Origin: Sphingomonas sp. G-3-2-10
GTDB lineage: Bacteria > Pseudomonadota > Alphaproteobacteria > Sphingomonadales > Sphingomonadaceae
Assembly (NCBI RefSeq): GCF_012927115.1
Contig: NZ_JABBFY010000003.1
Location: 282,370-346,369 of the forward strand
Reading direction: 5' to 3'
DNA: 64,000 bases
This document shows, piece after piece, positions 1-9,133 of the stretch. Positions within the stretch are counted from its first letter, which is position 1; every line of letters begins with the position of its first letter. The position numbers and the translations under genes were made by a program. Under the pieces are notes generated by a model that saw only the letters and a program-made list of their open reading frames with translations, was not told the DNA's origin and searched no databases.

Positions 1-20
1 TCGCCGCCGACGGGCGGCGG

Positions 21-1685
21 TCAGCGGACCTTGCGGCCATGCACATGCTTCCACGGCGAGGGCGTCTTTTCGAGGTTCATCGGCACTTCGATCAGCACCG
101 GGCCGTCGGCCTGCTTCGCTTCCTCCAGCGCGCGGGCGAGGCCCTCGGCGCCTTCGGCGAGGATGCCCTTCACCCCGAACGCGGTAGCCAGCGCCACGAA
201 GTCCGGATTGTGGAGGTTCGACGCGATCAGGCGGCCGCCATATTTGTTGGCCTGGATGCGGCGGACATTGCCGAAATTGCCGTCGTTGAACACGATCGCG
301 ATCAGCGGGATGTTGTGCAGCACCGCGGTCGCCAGTTCGGGCATGGTGTACATGAAGCCGCCATCGCCATTGACCGAGATCACGCGCCGCTTGCCCGCAC
401 CGACCTGCGCTCCCAGCGCAGTGGCGAAGCCATAGCCGAGCGTGCCCTGATAGCTGGAATTGACATAGGTGCGCGGGGCAAGGATCGGCAGGGCATAGCG
501 CGAAGTGTAGCCGACCTGGGTCATCTCATCCACGAACACATCGTCATCGTCCATCGCGGCGCGGATCACGTCGAGGATGCCGACCTGCGGCTGGATCTCG
601 GCGGCGACTTCCTCGCGGAAGGCAGCGCGGATCGCGGCGAATTCGGCGGTGCGCGGCGCGGGCGAGGGATTGAGCGCGGCGATGGCATCGACCAGCAGGC
701 GCGTGGCCGGAGCGGCGTCGGCGACGATGCCCACGGCGGGCGGCGCGATGCGGGTGATCTCGGACTGGTCGAGGTCGATATGGACCACCTTCAGCCGGGC
801 ATCGCTGCCCCATTCGCGCAGCTGGGTCATGCGGCTGCCGATGCCGATAACGACGTCGACGTCGGGCCAGTGCGGGATCGCGGCGGCGGCGGGCAGCGAA
901 TACTCATCGTCCGAGCGGACCACGCCGCGGCCCATATGGCGGCTGACGATCGGCGCCTGGATGAGTGCCGCGAGTTCGCGAACTTCGGCGCCGGCTTCCT
1001 GTGCGCCGCCACCGACGATGATCATCGGGTTCTTCGCGCCTGCGATCAGTTCAGCGGCGCGTTCGATCGCAGCGGGATCGGCTGCCGGGTTGGTCAGGGC
1101 AGGCTTTGCTTGCGGATAGGCGAAGAAGCCGGTCTGGGCGAGAATGTCGGGCGGCACTTCGAGCGCGACGGGGCGCGGCCGGCCGGTCAGCAGCTGGCGG
1201 AACGCTTCGTCGAGCAGGCCGGGGATCTGGCTGGCGTGCGTCGCGCGCGCCGACCATTTGGTGAGGCTGCGCAGCAGGCCGTCCTGATCGTTGATCTCGT
1301 GCAGCGCGCCCTGACGCCGGTCGATCATCGCGCTGTTGACCGTGCTGGTCAGCACGAGGACGCGGGCGTTGGTGGCGTAGGCGGTGGACAGCGCCGCGCC
1401 GGCATTGAGCAGGCCGGGGCCGGGCACGACCGCGCAGACGCCGGGCTTGCCGGTCACCATCGCATAGCCGAGCGCCATATAGGCCGCGCCCTGTTCGTGG
1501 CGGCTGTGCAGCACGCGGATGCCGTCGCCGTTGCGCTGAAGCCCGTCGAAGAACTCGTCGAGCTGCACGCCCGGCACGCCGAACAGCGTGTCGACACCCC
1601 AACGATGCAGGCCCGCGACCAGCGCATCGCCGCCCGTCATCCGGTTCGGCTTGGTCTCGATTGCCCGGGCCTGATCATCCGCCAT
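21..1685 (-). CDS. ThDP-dependent enzyme, acetolactate synthase / benzoylformate decarboxylase-like
   Basis: About 554 residues with the three-domain ThDP enzyme layout. The N-terminal pyrimidine-binding domain includes FGVPGVQLDEFFD and the glutamate in HSRHEQGAAYMA that would activate the cofactor. A central NAD/FAD-like domain follows (PMIIVGGGAQ). The C-terminal pyrophosphate domain has the metal/ThDP motif GDGGFMYTMPELATA ending in FNDGNFGN. The family makes or breaks bonds next to 2-oxo acids; the substrate cannot be read from sequence and no small regulatory subunit is adjacent, so a biosynthetic IlvB role is doubtful. I start at MADDQ, preceded by GGGGAAA; a TTG ten codons upstream overlaps an inverted repeat and looks like promoter DNA. 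It is divergent from the GlxA-type regulator, which may control it. Confidence 0.85.
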   Translation of the reverse strand: MADDQARAIETKPNRMTGGDALVAGLHRWGVDTLFGVPGVQLDEFFDGLQRNGDGIRVLHSRHEQGAAYMALGYAMVTGKPGVCAVVPGPGLLNAGAALSTAYATNARVLVLTSTVNSAMIDRRQGALHEINDQDGLLRSLTKWSARATHASQIPGLLDEAFRQLLTGRPRPVALEVPPDILAQTGFFAYPQAKPALTNPAADPAAIERAAELIAGAKNPMIIVGGGAQEAGAEVRELAALIQAPIVSRHMGRGVVRSDDEYSLPAAAAIPHWPDVDVVIGIGSRMTQLREWGSDARLKVVHIDLDQSEITRIAPPAVGIVADAAPATRLLVDAIAALNPSPAPRTAEFAAIRAAFREEVAAEIQPQVGILDVIRAAMDDDDVFVDEMTQVGYTSRYALPILAPRTYVNSSYQGTLGYGFATALGAQVGAGKRRVISVNGDGGFMYTMPELATAVLHNIPLIAIVFNDGNFGNVRRIQANKYGGRLIASNLHNPDFVALATAFGVKGILAEGAEGLARALEEAKQADGPVLIEVPMNLEKTPSPWKHVHGRKVR

Positions 1686-1713
1686 CACGATTCGTTTCCC
1701 CAATATGTAACGC

Positions 1714-1736
1714 AATACGAGACGCTGTTGCGTATT
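1714..1736. promoter_or_regulatory. Candidate operator between ThDP enzyme and GlxA-type regulator
   Basis: AATACG and CGTATT form a 6-bp inverted repeat with 11 bases between them. A second overlapping pair, ACGCAA and TTGCGT, sits at the same place. It lies in the only divergent spacer of this gene pair, just upstream of the minus-strand start. Which protein binds is unknown; the adjacent AraC-type regulator is the simplest candidate. Confidence 0.35.
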
Positions 1737-1859
1737 TTGTGATTATTTGCAACCATGCGGATGCAATAACCGGCTGCTTTTGTGCGAATTGTGCGTTTGG
1801 CCGCCGGTTGCGACATGGCGGGGCAGCCCGCGGCGGACGGAAGGTCCAGGTGGTCAGAT

Positions 1860-2849
1860 ATGAGCATGGCACGAACTCCGGCACCGCTGCGCACGCTGGT
1901 CCTAGCGTTCGATGGGGTCAATCTGCTCGACATCGGCGGACCGCTTCAGGCGCTGGAGGCCAGCGAGGCGCGCAAGGGCGCGTCGGAGCATTACGAAACG
2001 ATCGTGGCATCGGTGCGCGGCGGCGAGATCCGGACCTCGACCGGGATGCCCATCGTGACGCAGCAGCTAACCGGGATCGACCCCGCGACGATCGACACGG
2101 TGATCGTCGGCGGGGGCAGCGCCAACGGGCGGCCGATCGTGCCCGCCGATCTGGTCGAGTGGATCGCCGCCAATGAAGCCGCGTTCCGGCGAGTCTGTTC
2201 GATCTGCGCGGGCGCGTTCGTGCTGGCGGCGACCGGACTGCTCGCCGGGCGGCGTGCGACGACGCACTGGCATTGGGCGAAGCTGCTTCAGGCGGAAAAT
2301 CCGGAAATCGCGGTCGAGCCCGATTCGATCTGGGTGAATGACGGGCGGATGTGGACCTCAGCCGGGGTGACGGCGGGGATCGACCTGACGCTGGCGCTGA
2401 TCGAGCAGGATTATGGCCATCGCATCGCGATCGAAGCGGCGCGGCGGCTGGTGGTGTTCATGAAGCGGCCGGGGGGACAGTCGCAATTCTCGGTGCCGTT
2501 GCTGTTCCAGAGCAGGGGAGATGACGGCTTTGCCGAGCTCCATGCGTGGATGCGGCAGAATCTGACGGGCGATCTGCGGGTTAACCGGCTGGCGGCGCAG
2601 GCGGGTATGTCCGAGCGCAGCTTCGGCAGGCTCTATACCGCGCGCATGGGTGAGACCCCCGCGCGGGCGGTGGAAGCGATGCGCGCGGAGGCGGCGTGCG
2701 GGTTGCTCGAATCGACCGCGCTTTCGGCCAAGCAGGTCGCGGCGGCGGCGGGCTTTGGCGACGAACAGAATCTCCGGCGCGTGTTCGTGCGGCGTTTCGG
2801 CGTCAATCCGGCCGAATATCGCCAGCGGTTCGCGGCTGGCGGGATTTGA
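1860..2849 (+). CDS. GlxA-family transcriptional regulator (DJ-1/PfpI domain plus AraC HTH)
   Basis: About 329 residues. Residues ~10-190 form a DJ-1/PfpI amidotransferase-like fold with the nucleophile-elbow region SICAGAFVLAATGLLAG and TTHW. The last ~100 residues are an AraC/XylS double helix-turn-helix: DLRVNRLAAQAGMSERSF for the first helix pair, and KQVAAAAGFGDEQNLRRVF then FGVNPAEYRQRF for the second. Proteins of this design regulate amino-acid, betaine or nitrile-type catabolic genes using a ligand held in the DJ-1 domain. I start at ATG 1860 (MSMARTP); in-frame starts further upstream would add an unlikely basic extension. It precedes a second DJ-1/PfpI protein by 63 bases. Confidence 0.85.
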   Translation: MSMARTPAPLRTLVLAFDGVNLLDIGGPLQALEASEARKGASEHYETIVASVRGGEIRTSTGMPIVTQQLTGIDPATIDTVIVGGGSANGRPIVPADLVEWIAANEAAFRRVCSICAGAFVLAATGLLAGRRATTHWHWAKLLQAENPEIAVEPDSIWVNDGRMWTSAGVTAGIDLTLALIEQDYGHRIAIEAARRLVVFMKRPGGQSQFSVPLLFQSRGDDGFAELHAWMRQNLTGDLRVNRLAAQAGMSERSFGRLYTARMGETPARAVEAMRAEAACGLLESTALSAKQVAAAAGFGDEQNLRRVFVRRFGVNPAEYRQRFAAGGI

Positions 2850-2912
2850 CGGCTGGCTGTCGTTTCGGCCTTACCCTTCGCTTGCTAGTCCGCCCGGCGA
2901 AGGAGACACCGC

Positions 2913-3764
2913 ATGACGATGGACCAGGGCGAACCGGGCAATGCAGGCCGCAGACAATTCCTCCAGTCGGCCGTTGCCGCTGGCGTGGGCGGCTATCTGA
3001 TGTCGCAGAGCGCGGGCGCGCAGACTGCACCCAAGCCGATCCCGCCGGGGACGCTGGGCGCGGCGGGCGCGGGGCCGGATCGGCCCAAGATCGCAATGCT
3101 GGTCCATCCCAAGATGGTTATGCAGGACCTGATCGGGCCGATGACGGTGTTCAACCTGATGCGCTGCGAGATTCATCTGGTGTGGAAGACGCGCGAGCCG
3201 GTGATGACCGAACTGGGCATCACGGTCGCGCCGACCACAACCTTCGCCGAATGCCCCGAAGTGGTCGATGTGCTGTTCGTGCCCGGCGGCCTCGATGGCA
3301 CGATCGCGCTGATGGACGATGCCGAGGTGCTCAAATTCCTCGCCGATCGCGGCAAGACGGCGCGCTACATCACCAGCGACTGCACCGGATCGTTGCTGCT
3401 CGGCGCGGCGGGGCTGTTGCAGGGATATAAGGCGACGAGCCACTGGATGGTGCGCGACGAACTGGCGCTGATGGGCGCGATCCCCGTGCATGACCGGGTG
3501 GTGCAGGACCGCAACCGGATCACCGGCGGCGGGGTGACCGCGGGGATCGATTTCGGGCTGACGCTGGCGGCGCTGCTGCGCAGCCGCGAGGAAGCCGAGA
3601 CGATCCAGCTGGTAATCGAATATGCCCCCGCGCCGCCGTTCGACGCGGGAACCCCCGAGACCGCACCCAAGGCGATCGTCGATCGGCTGATGTCGCGCCG
3701 GGGACCGACGGTCGAGCAGGCGCGGCAAAAGGCGCAGCGCGCAGGGCGGGCGCTGAAGCGCTGA
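2913..3764 (+). CDS. Tat-exported DJ-1/PfpI family protein (isonitrile hydratase-like)
   Basis: 283 residues. The N-terminus carries a twin-arginine signal (GRRQFLQSAVAAGVGG, then ending around SAGAQT), so a folded protein is probably exported to the periplasm. The mature part is a DJ-1/PfpI domain with the conserved cysteine in TSDCTGSLLLGAAGLL and the following TSHW, as in isonitrile hydratases. A strong GGAG ribosome site is 8 bases before ATG 2913. It follows the GlxA-type regulator in the same direction, so the two may share a pathway. The exported location is unusual, since isonitrile hydratases are cytoplasmic; activity is not established. Confidence 0.75.
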   Translation: MTMDQGEPGNAGRRQFLQSAVAAGVGGYLMSQSAGAQTAPKPIPPGTLGAAGAGPDRPKIAMLVHPKMVMQDLIGPMTVFNLMRCEIHLVWKTREPVMTELGITVAPTTTFAECPEVVDVLFVPGGLDGTIALMDDAEVLKFLADRGKTARYITSDCTGSLLLGAAGLLQGYKATSHWMVRDELALMGAIPVHDRVVQDRNRITGGGVTAGIDFGLTLAALLRSREEAETIQLVIEYAPAPPFDAGTPETAPKAIVDRLMSRRGPTVEQARQKAQRAGRALKR

Positions 3765-3774
3765 ACGAAATCTC

Positions 3775-3816
3775 GCCGCCCCGCGCAATCGCGATGCAAA
3801 TCGCGTGCGGGGCGGC
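3775..3816 (+). terminator. Hairpin terminator candidate after the DJ-1/PfpI gene
   Basis: GCCGCCCCGC and GCGGGGCGGC form a 10-bp GC-only stem around a 22-base loop, in the spacer before the sugar kinase. There is no clear T-run, so termination is inferred from position and stem strength only. Confidence 0.45.
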
Positions 3817-3852
3817 TAGGACGGGTCATCTTCCAACCGGGGTGATGCGTTC

Positions 3853-4716
3853 ATGGTCTATTTTCTCGGCATCGACGCAGGCGGCAGCCATTGCCGCAGC
3901 CGGCTGATCGACGCGAACGGGACGATCATCGGCACCGGCGAAACCGGCCCGGCCAATGCCCGGATCGGGATGGAACTGCTCCACGCGACGCTGTGGGACG
4001 CGTGCAGCCAGGCGATCGACAAGGCGGGCCTCGATGCCGAGGCGGCGTCGACCATCCATGCGGGCATGGGTATCGCCGGCATCTCGCGCCCCGGCGTGCG
4101 CGACAGCCTTGCCGCGCTGGAATTCCCCTTTGCATCGGTCGCGTTCGAAACCGATGCGGTGATCGCCAATATCGGCGCGCATGGCGGCGAGGATGGCGCG
4201 ACCTTGGTGATCGGCACCGGCAGCATCGCGCTGGTCCGCGTCGGCGGGCATAATTTCTCGATCGGCGGATACGGCTTCCCGATCTCCGACGAAGGCAGCG
4301 GTGCTGCGCTGGGGCTGAGCGCGATGCGCCACGCCCTGCGCGCGCTCGATGGGCGGAGCGAGCGGACCCCACTGTCGATCGCGGTCGCCGCGCGCTTCGG
4401 GCATGAGACAGCGCGGGCGGTAGCGTGGATGGATGAGGCGAGTCCGAAGGATTATGCCGAACTGGCGCCGCTGGTGATGGACTATGCCGAGAATGACGAC
4501 GCGATCGCCCGGTCGATCGTCGAGGACGCGGCGCTGCATATCGAGCGGTTCATCCACACCGTGCTGGCGCAGGGCGCGCCGGCCTGCGCGCTGGCGGGCG
4601 GCCTGTCGAAGCGGATGCGGCCCTGGCTACGCGAGCGGACGACGGCGAAGCTGGTCGATCCGCTGGGCGATCCGCTGGACGGCGCGCTGCTGCTGGCGGG
4701 GTATCGGAAGGGCTAG
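3853..4716 (+). CDS. BadF/BadG/BcrA-type sugar kinase, probable N-acetylglucosamine kinase
   Basis: 287 residues of the ASKHA fold. The phosphate-1 loop is FLGIDAGGSHCRSRL at the N-terminus, the second phosphate loop is LVIGTGSIALV near residue 120, and the adenosine motif is ALAGGLSKRM near residue 250. The BadF/BagG group includes N-acetylglucosamine kinases and glucosamine kinases. Placement tail-to-tail with nagA and near murQ supports phosphorylation of GlcNAc released from cell-wall turnover. Its last 4 bases overlap the end of nagA on the other strand. Exact substrate is an inference from neighbours. Confidence 0.75.
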   Translation: MVYFLGIDAGGSHCRSRLIDANGTIIGTGETGPANARIGMELLHATLWDACSQAIDKAGLDAEAASTIHAGMGIAGISRPGVRDSLAALEFPFASVAFETDAVIANIGAHGGEDGATLVIGTGSIALVRVGGHNFSIGGYGFPISDEGSGAALGLSAMRHALRALDGRSERTPLSIAVAARFGHETARAVAWMDEASPKDYAELAPLVMDYAENDDAIARSIVEDAALHIERFIHTVLAQGAPACALAGGLSKRMRPWLRERTTAKLVDPLGDPLDGALLLAGYRKG

Positions 4717-5867
4717 GCTTCGCCTTCGTCCGATCGCTGCCCAGCGATCCATGTGGCGGTGACGCGGCGGTCTTCGTCCAGATGCACCAGATCGGCGGCG
4801 AGGCCGGGAGAGATCGCGCCGGTACGCCCCGCTAGCCCCAGAAACGCAGCCGGGTTCCCGCTGGCCATCAGCGACGCTTCGGCAAGCGAATGGCCGAGCA
4901 GGTCCATCGTGTTGCGCACCGCCTGCGCCATCGTCAGCGCCGATCCGGCCAGTGTGCCGTCGGCGCCGGTGACCATGCCGTCGGCGAGATGGATGCGCCG
5001 ATCCATCAGCGCGAAGTCCCGCGCGACGCCCCCCACCGGGGGCATCGCATCGGTGACCAGCATCGCCCCGTCGATCCCGCGTGCGGCCAGCGCGATGCGC
5101 AGTGTGGTGGGGTGGACGTGGTGCCCGTCCACGATCAGGCCGAAGCGGCTGGCGCGATCCTCGATCGCCGCGCCGACCATGCCGGGCTGACGATTGCCGA
5201 GCTGAGTCATCGCGTTGAACAAATGGGTGAAGCCGTGCAGCCCCTCGGCCAGTGCGGCGCGGGTCTGGTCGTAATCGGCCATGCTGTGTCCCGCCGCCAC
5301 GATCACGCCTGCATCGGCCAGCGCGCGAATCGCGCCGGGCGGGGCCAGCTCAGGCGCCAGCGTGATCATCCGGATGCCGGGGCGCGGGCGGGAGAACAGC
5401 TCGATCGCGGCCGGATCGAGCGCGCGGAATTTCGACGCGTCGTGGATGCCCTTCTTGTCCACGTTGAGGAACGGGCCTTCGACATGGATGCCCAATATGC
5501 CCGGCTCGCCGGCAAGGATCGCTTCGTCCACCGCGTCCATCGCCGCTTCGACCACCGACAGATCGTCGCTGATCAGCGTGGGCAACAGGCCGGTAGTGCC
5601 GAAGCGGCGATGCGCGGCGGCGATAGCGCGGATGCCCGCGACGGTGGGCATGGCGTTGAACAGAACGTCGCCGCCGCCATTGACCTGCGTGTCGATAAAG
5701 CCGGGCAGCAGCCAGCCGCCGCCCAGGCGGATGCGTTCGGCATCGGGCGGAACGGTGTCGAGCGGGACGATGCCGGCGATGCGTTCGCCTTCGATCAGCA
5801 GCGCGTGGCCCTGCAGCACCGCATCGGGCGTGACGATCACTGCGCCTGTCAGGGCCGTGGCGGTCAT
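4713..5867 (-). CDS. nagA: N-acetylglucosamine-6-phosphate deacetylase
   Basis: 384 residues from MTATALTG, matching the usual NagA length. Amidohydrolase motifs are in order: GFIDTQVNGGGDV after strand one, the metal glutamate in HVEGPFLNVDKKG, histidines in AAGHSMADYDQ and GFTHLFNAMTQL, and the catalytic aspartate in TDAMPPVGG. It removes the acetyl group from GlcNAc-6-phosphate to give GlcN-6-phosphate in the cytoplasm. Longer in-frame extension upstream is rich in Arg/His and reads as intergenic DNA. It is divergent from murQ across ~130 bases, an arrangement that lets one regulator serve both. Confidence 0.92.
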   Translation of the reverse strand: MTATALTGAVIVTPDAVLQGHALLIEGERIAGIVPLDTVPPDAERIRLGGGWLLPGFIDTQVNGGGDVLFNAMPTVAGIRAIAAAHRRFGTTGLLPTLISDDLSVVEAAMDAVDEAILAGEPGILGIHVEGPFLNVDKKGIHDASKFRALDPAAIELFSRPRPGIRMITLAPELAPPGAIRALADAGVIVAAGHSMADYDQTRAALAEGLHGFTHLFNAMTQLGNRQPGMVGAAIEDRASRFGLIVDGHHVHPTTLRIALAARGIDGAMLVTDAMPPVGGVARDFALMDRRIHLADGMVTGADGTLAGSALTMAQAVRNTMDLLGHSLAEASLMASGNPAAFLGLAGRTGAISPGLAADLVHLDEDRRVTATWIAGQRSDEGEA

Positions 5868-5998
5868 GACGTGGGCGCCGTTTCGTCGAAAATCGGAGTC
5901 TCGCTGCTCACCGCTCCTCCAATAGCGATGGTGCGAGCCGCGCCAATGCGTATTAGTTGGCAACGCTATAGCTTCCGCGCCTTCATTCGAGAGTGAGC

Positions 5999-6874
5999 AT
6001 GTCCACCGAAACCGTCGATCCGCGCTTCATCGATATCGATCTCTGGCCGACCCAGGTCGCGATCGAGGCGATGCTGGAGGGCCAGATGGCGGCGATGGCG
6101 ACGATCCGGGGACAGGCGGGCGCGATCGCGGCTGCGGCGGAGGCCGCGGCCGACCGGCTGCGGCGCGGGGGACGGCTGGTCTATGCCGGAGCGGGCACCT
6201 CTGGCCGCGTCGCGGTGCAGGACGGAGTCGAGCTGGGGCCGACCTATGGCTGGCCCGAGGACCGGACGGTGTATCTGATGGCGGGCGGGCGCAAGGCGCT
6301 GACCGATGCGGTCGAAGGCGCCGAGGACGATGCCGAAGCGGCGCGGGCGGAGATCGCCGAAGCCGGCGTCGGCCCCGACGATGTGGTGATCGGCGTCGCG
6401 GCGAGCGGGCGGACGCCTTACACCGTCGCGGCGGTCGAGGCCGGCCGCGCAGCCGGTGCGCTGACGCTCGGCATATCCAACAATCCCGATACGCCCTTGC
6501 TGGCGGCGGCCGAGCATCCGCTGCTGATCGAGACGGGCAGCGAGCTCGTCGCCGGATCGACGCGGATGAAGGCGGGCAGCGCGCAAAAGGCGGTGCTCAA
6601 CCTCTTCTCCACCGCGACGATGATCCGGCTGGGGGGCGTCTATCGCGGCCGGATGGTCGGGATGCGCATCTCGAACATCAAGCTGGGCAAGCGCGCCGTG
6701 GCGATGGTGGCCGAACTGGCCGAAGTCGATGGCGGAACCGCGCAGGCGGCGCTGGACGCGGCCGGCCGCGATATCCGCAAGGCCGTGCTGATCGCGAAGG
6801 GCATGGATGGCGACGCCGCCGATGTCGCGCTGGCCGAAGCCGGGGGCGATTTGCGCCGGGTTATCGGCGCCTGA
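5999..6874 (+). CDS. murQ: N-acetylmuramic acid 6-phosphate etherase
   Basis: About 291 residues. SIS-domain sugar-phosphate binding is clear: YAGAGTSGRVAVQDGVELGP holds the catalytic glutamate, IGVAASGRTPYTVAA the phosphate loop, and GSTRMKAGSAQKAVLNL the family signature. It splits the D-lactyl ether of MurNAc-6-phosphate to GlcNAc-6-phosphate, the substrate of the divergent nagA product. A GTG two codons earlier (5993) is also possible, but ATG 5999 fits the family start. Its end overlaps the convergent YaiI-type gene by 14 bases. Confidence 0.92.
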   Translation: MSTETVDPRFIDIDLWPTQVAIEAMLEGQMAAMATIRGQAGAIAAAAEAAADRLRRGGRLVYAGAGTSGRVAVQDGVELGPTYGWPEDRTVYLMAGGRKALTDAVEGAEDDAEAARAEIAEAGVGPDDVVIGVAASGRTPYTVAAVEAGRAAGALTLGISNNPDTPLLAAAEHPLLIETGSELVAGSTRMKAGSAQKAVLNLFSTATMIRLGGVYRGRMVGMRISNIKLGKRAVAMVAELAEVDGGTAQAALDAAGRDIRKAVLIAKGMDGDAADVALAEAGGDLRRVIGA

Positions 6875-7313
6875 GCTGAACCAGCGCGGTGTCGAGCGCC
6901 TGAAGGAAGCGCGAGCGATCGGTTTTCGAGAAGGGCGCGGGGCCGCCAAGCTGCTCCCCGCCCGCGCGCAGATCGGCCATGATCGCGCGGGTGGCGATGG
7001 CGCCGCCGATCGAACTGGTGGTGAAGGGCTTGCCGGTGGGCGACAGCACCATCGCCCCGGCCTTCAGCGCGCGATCGGCGAGCAATATGTCGGCAGTGAT
7101 GACGATGCTTTCCGTATTGGCCTGTTCCGCGATCCAGTCGTCCGCCGCGTCGAAGCCGTCGCTCACCGTCACCCGCTTGAGCAACGGATGCTGCGGGATG
7201 CGCAGGAAGCTGTTGCTCACCACCGTGACGGGCGCCTCGTGCCGGAAGGCGACCTTGTAGATCTCCTCCTTCACCGGGCAGGCGTCCCCATCGACGAGGA
7301 TGTGCGGCGTCAC
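6861..7313 (-). CDS. YaiI/YqxD family (UPF0178, DUF188) protein
   Basis: 150 residues, the normal family size. Conserved blocks are HILVDGDACPVKEEI at the N-terminus, DDWIAEQANTESIVITADILLADRAL in the middle (a PIN-like acidic pattern), and LSPTGKPFTTSSIG. The biochemical role is unproved; the fold suggests a nuclease-like metal site. It starts with GTG, and the TGA of the upstream helicase overlaps it (GTGA), so the two are translationally coupled. That coupling to a DEAD-box helicase fits a role in RNA handling, which remains inference. Confidence 0.8.
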   Translation of the reverse strand: MTPHILVDGDACPVKEEIYKVAFRHEAPVTVVSNSFLRIPQHPLLKRVTVSDGFDAADDWIAEQANTESIVITADILLADRALKAGAMVLSPTGKPFTTSSIGGAIATRAIMADLRAGGEQLGGPAPFSKTDRSRFLQALDTALVQLRRR

Positions 7314-9133
7314 CGCTTGGGCGGACCCTTGCGGAACGGCTTGGCGTGATGGCCGCCGGGGCCACCCGGACGCGGACCGCGAGGACCGTCGCCACGCGGA
7401 CCGTCACCTCGCGGCGCGAACCCGCGCGGGCCGTCCGGACGCGGGCCACCGGTGCCGCGCGGCGGGCCGGCGGGACGGTTCGGGCCGTTGCGGGTCAGGC
7501 GCGGACGCTCCTGCATCGGAGCGGGGCCGCCTTCGGCCTGCTCGATACGGAGGCCGCTTTCCTCCTCGCCTTCGTTCGCGGTGCGAGCGAGGGCTGAGCT
7601 GAACTTCGCGGCAATGGCGCGCGGCACCTGGAACATCGTCTCGTTCGGACCGATGCGGATCGCGCCGATCTCGTTCTTGGTGATGTGGCCGCGACGGCAC
7701 AGCAAGGGCAGGATCCAGCGCGGATCGGCATTCTGGCGGCGGCCGATATCCATGCGGAACCACACGATATCCTCGAAGCCGGCACGGTGCGCCGGCTGGC
7801 GTTCGTCGCGCCGGTCCGAATGGCTGCGGTCGCTCAGTTCTTCCGGGCTGGGAAGCTTGCCGCGATGCGCCTGAACCAGTGCGGCGGCGATATCCTCGGG
7901 GCTGCGCTCGGCGAGCAGCCGCGCGGCGAGAGCGCGATCCTCGTCGTCGAACTCGGCCGGTTCGAGCAGATTGACCAGCAGCCGCTCATGATCCTGTGCG
8001 CGGATCGTTTCGGGCGTCGGCGCGTCGATCCATTCGAACTCGATGCGCGCGCCCTTCAGCACCTGCTCGACGCGACGGCGGCGCGGATAGGGGACGATCA
8101 GGACGGCGGTGCCCTTCTTGCCCGCGCGGCCGGTGCGGCCCGAACGGTGCTGGAGCGTCTCGGCGTCGCGCGGCAGCTCGACATGGATGACGAGGCTGAG
8201 CGTGGGCAGATCGATGCCGCGCGCGGCGACGTCGGTCGCGACGCAGACGCGGGCGCGGCGGTCGCGCAGGGCCTGCAGCGCATGGTTGCGCTCGTTCTGG
8301 CTATGCTCGCCCGACAGCGCGACTGCAGCGAAACCGCGCTCGACCAGAGTCGCGTGCAGGCGGCGGACATTGTCGCGCGTCGCGCAGAACAGCATCGCCG
8401 TCTCGGCTTCGTGGAAGCGCAGCAGGTTGATGACCGCGTGCTCGATGTCCGACGGGCTGACCGCGACGGCCTGATAGCTGATGTCGCCATGACCGCGATC
8501 CTCGCCGACGGTCGAGATGCGCAGCGCGTCGCGCTGATAGCGCTTGGCCAGCGCCACGATCGGCTTGGGCATGGTCGCGGAGAACAGCAAAGTGCGGCGC
8601 TCGCCCGGCGTCGCGTCGAGGATTTCCTCGAGGTCCTCGCGGAAGCCCATGTCGAGCATCTCGTCGGCTTCGTCGAGCACGGCGACGCGCAGCGCCGACA
8701 GATCGAGCGCGCCGCGTTCGAGGTGATCACGCAGACGGCCGGGCGTGCCGACGACGATATGCGCGCCATAGCTGAGGTTGCGGCGTTCCTTCGAGGCATC
8801 CATCCCGCCGACGCAGGTCGCGATGCGCGCGCCGGCATTGCCATAGAGCCACATCAGCTCGCGGCTGACCTGCAGCGCGAGTTCGCGGGTCGGGGCGATG
8901 ATCAGCGCGAGCGGCTCGCGGCTGGGGACCACGCGGCCGTCCTCGCCGAGCAGCTCGTTGGCCATTGCGAGGCCGAACGCGACGGTCTTGCCCGATCCGG
9001 TCTGCGCGGACACGATCAGATCGCGGCCGTGGGCCTCGGCTTCGATGACGGCGGCCTGCACGGCCGTGGGCGCGGCATAGCCACGCGCTGCGAGCGCTTC
9101 CGAAAGAAGCGGCGGGAGATTCGAAAATGGCAT
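7310..9133 (-). CDS. DEAD-box ATP-dependent RNA helicase, DeaD/CsdA-like
   Basis: 607 residues from MPFSNLPP. Helicase motifs are complete: Q-motif region GYAAPTAVQ, motif I AQTGSGKT, motif II VLDEADEMLD, motif III LFSATMP and motif VI HRSGRTGRAG. After the core (~residue 380 on) come an RNA-binding-type domain and a glycine/arginine/proline-rich tail ending in PFRKGPPKR, typical of cold-shock and ribosome-assembly helicases. Open frame extends 130 codons further upstream, but that part is Arg/Ser-rich with no family match and I treat it as leader. The ~210 bases upstream of the start carry no gene and could hold a long 5' leader, as in csdA-type genes. Confidence 0.9.
   Translation of the reverse strand: MPFSNLPPLLSEALAARGYAAPTAVQAAVIEAEAHGRDLIVSAQTGSGKTVAFGLAMANELLGEDGRVVPSREPLALIIAPTRELALQVSRELMWLYGNAGARIATCVGGMDASKERRNLSYGAHIVVGTPGRLRDHLERGALDLSALRVAVLDEADEMLDMGFREDLEEILDATPGERRTLLFSATMPKPIVALAKRYQRDALRISTVGEDRGHGDISYQAVAVSPSDIEHAVINLLRFHEAETAMLFCATRDNVRRLHATLVERGFAAVALSGEHSQNERNHALQALRDRRARVCVATDVAARGIDLPTLSLVIHVELPRDAETLQHRSGRTGRAGKKGTAVLIVPYPRRRRVEQVLKGARIEFEWIDAPTPETIRAQDHERLLVNLLEPAEFDDEDRALAARLLAERSPEDIAAALVQAHRGKLPSPEELSDRSHSDRRDERQPAHRAGFEDIVWFRMDIGRRQNADPRWILPLLCRRGHITKNEIGAIRIGPNETMFQVPRAIAAKFSSALARTANEGEEESGLRIEQAEGGPAPMQERPRLTRNGPNRPAGPPRGTGGPRPDGPRGFAPRGDGPRGDGPRGPRPGGPGGHHAKPFRKGPPKR

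Noticed and set aside
39-1742. Long plus-strand open frame over the ThDP enzyme
   Set aside because: Mirror of the real gene; no motif and biased composition.
5868-5998. LacI-like core TTGGCAACGCTATAG between nagA and murQ
   Set aside because: Halves are not symmetric beyond one base pair; insufficient for an operator call.
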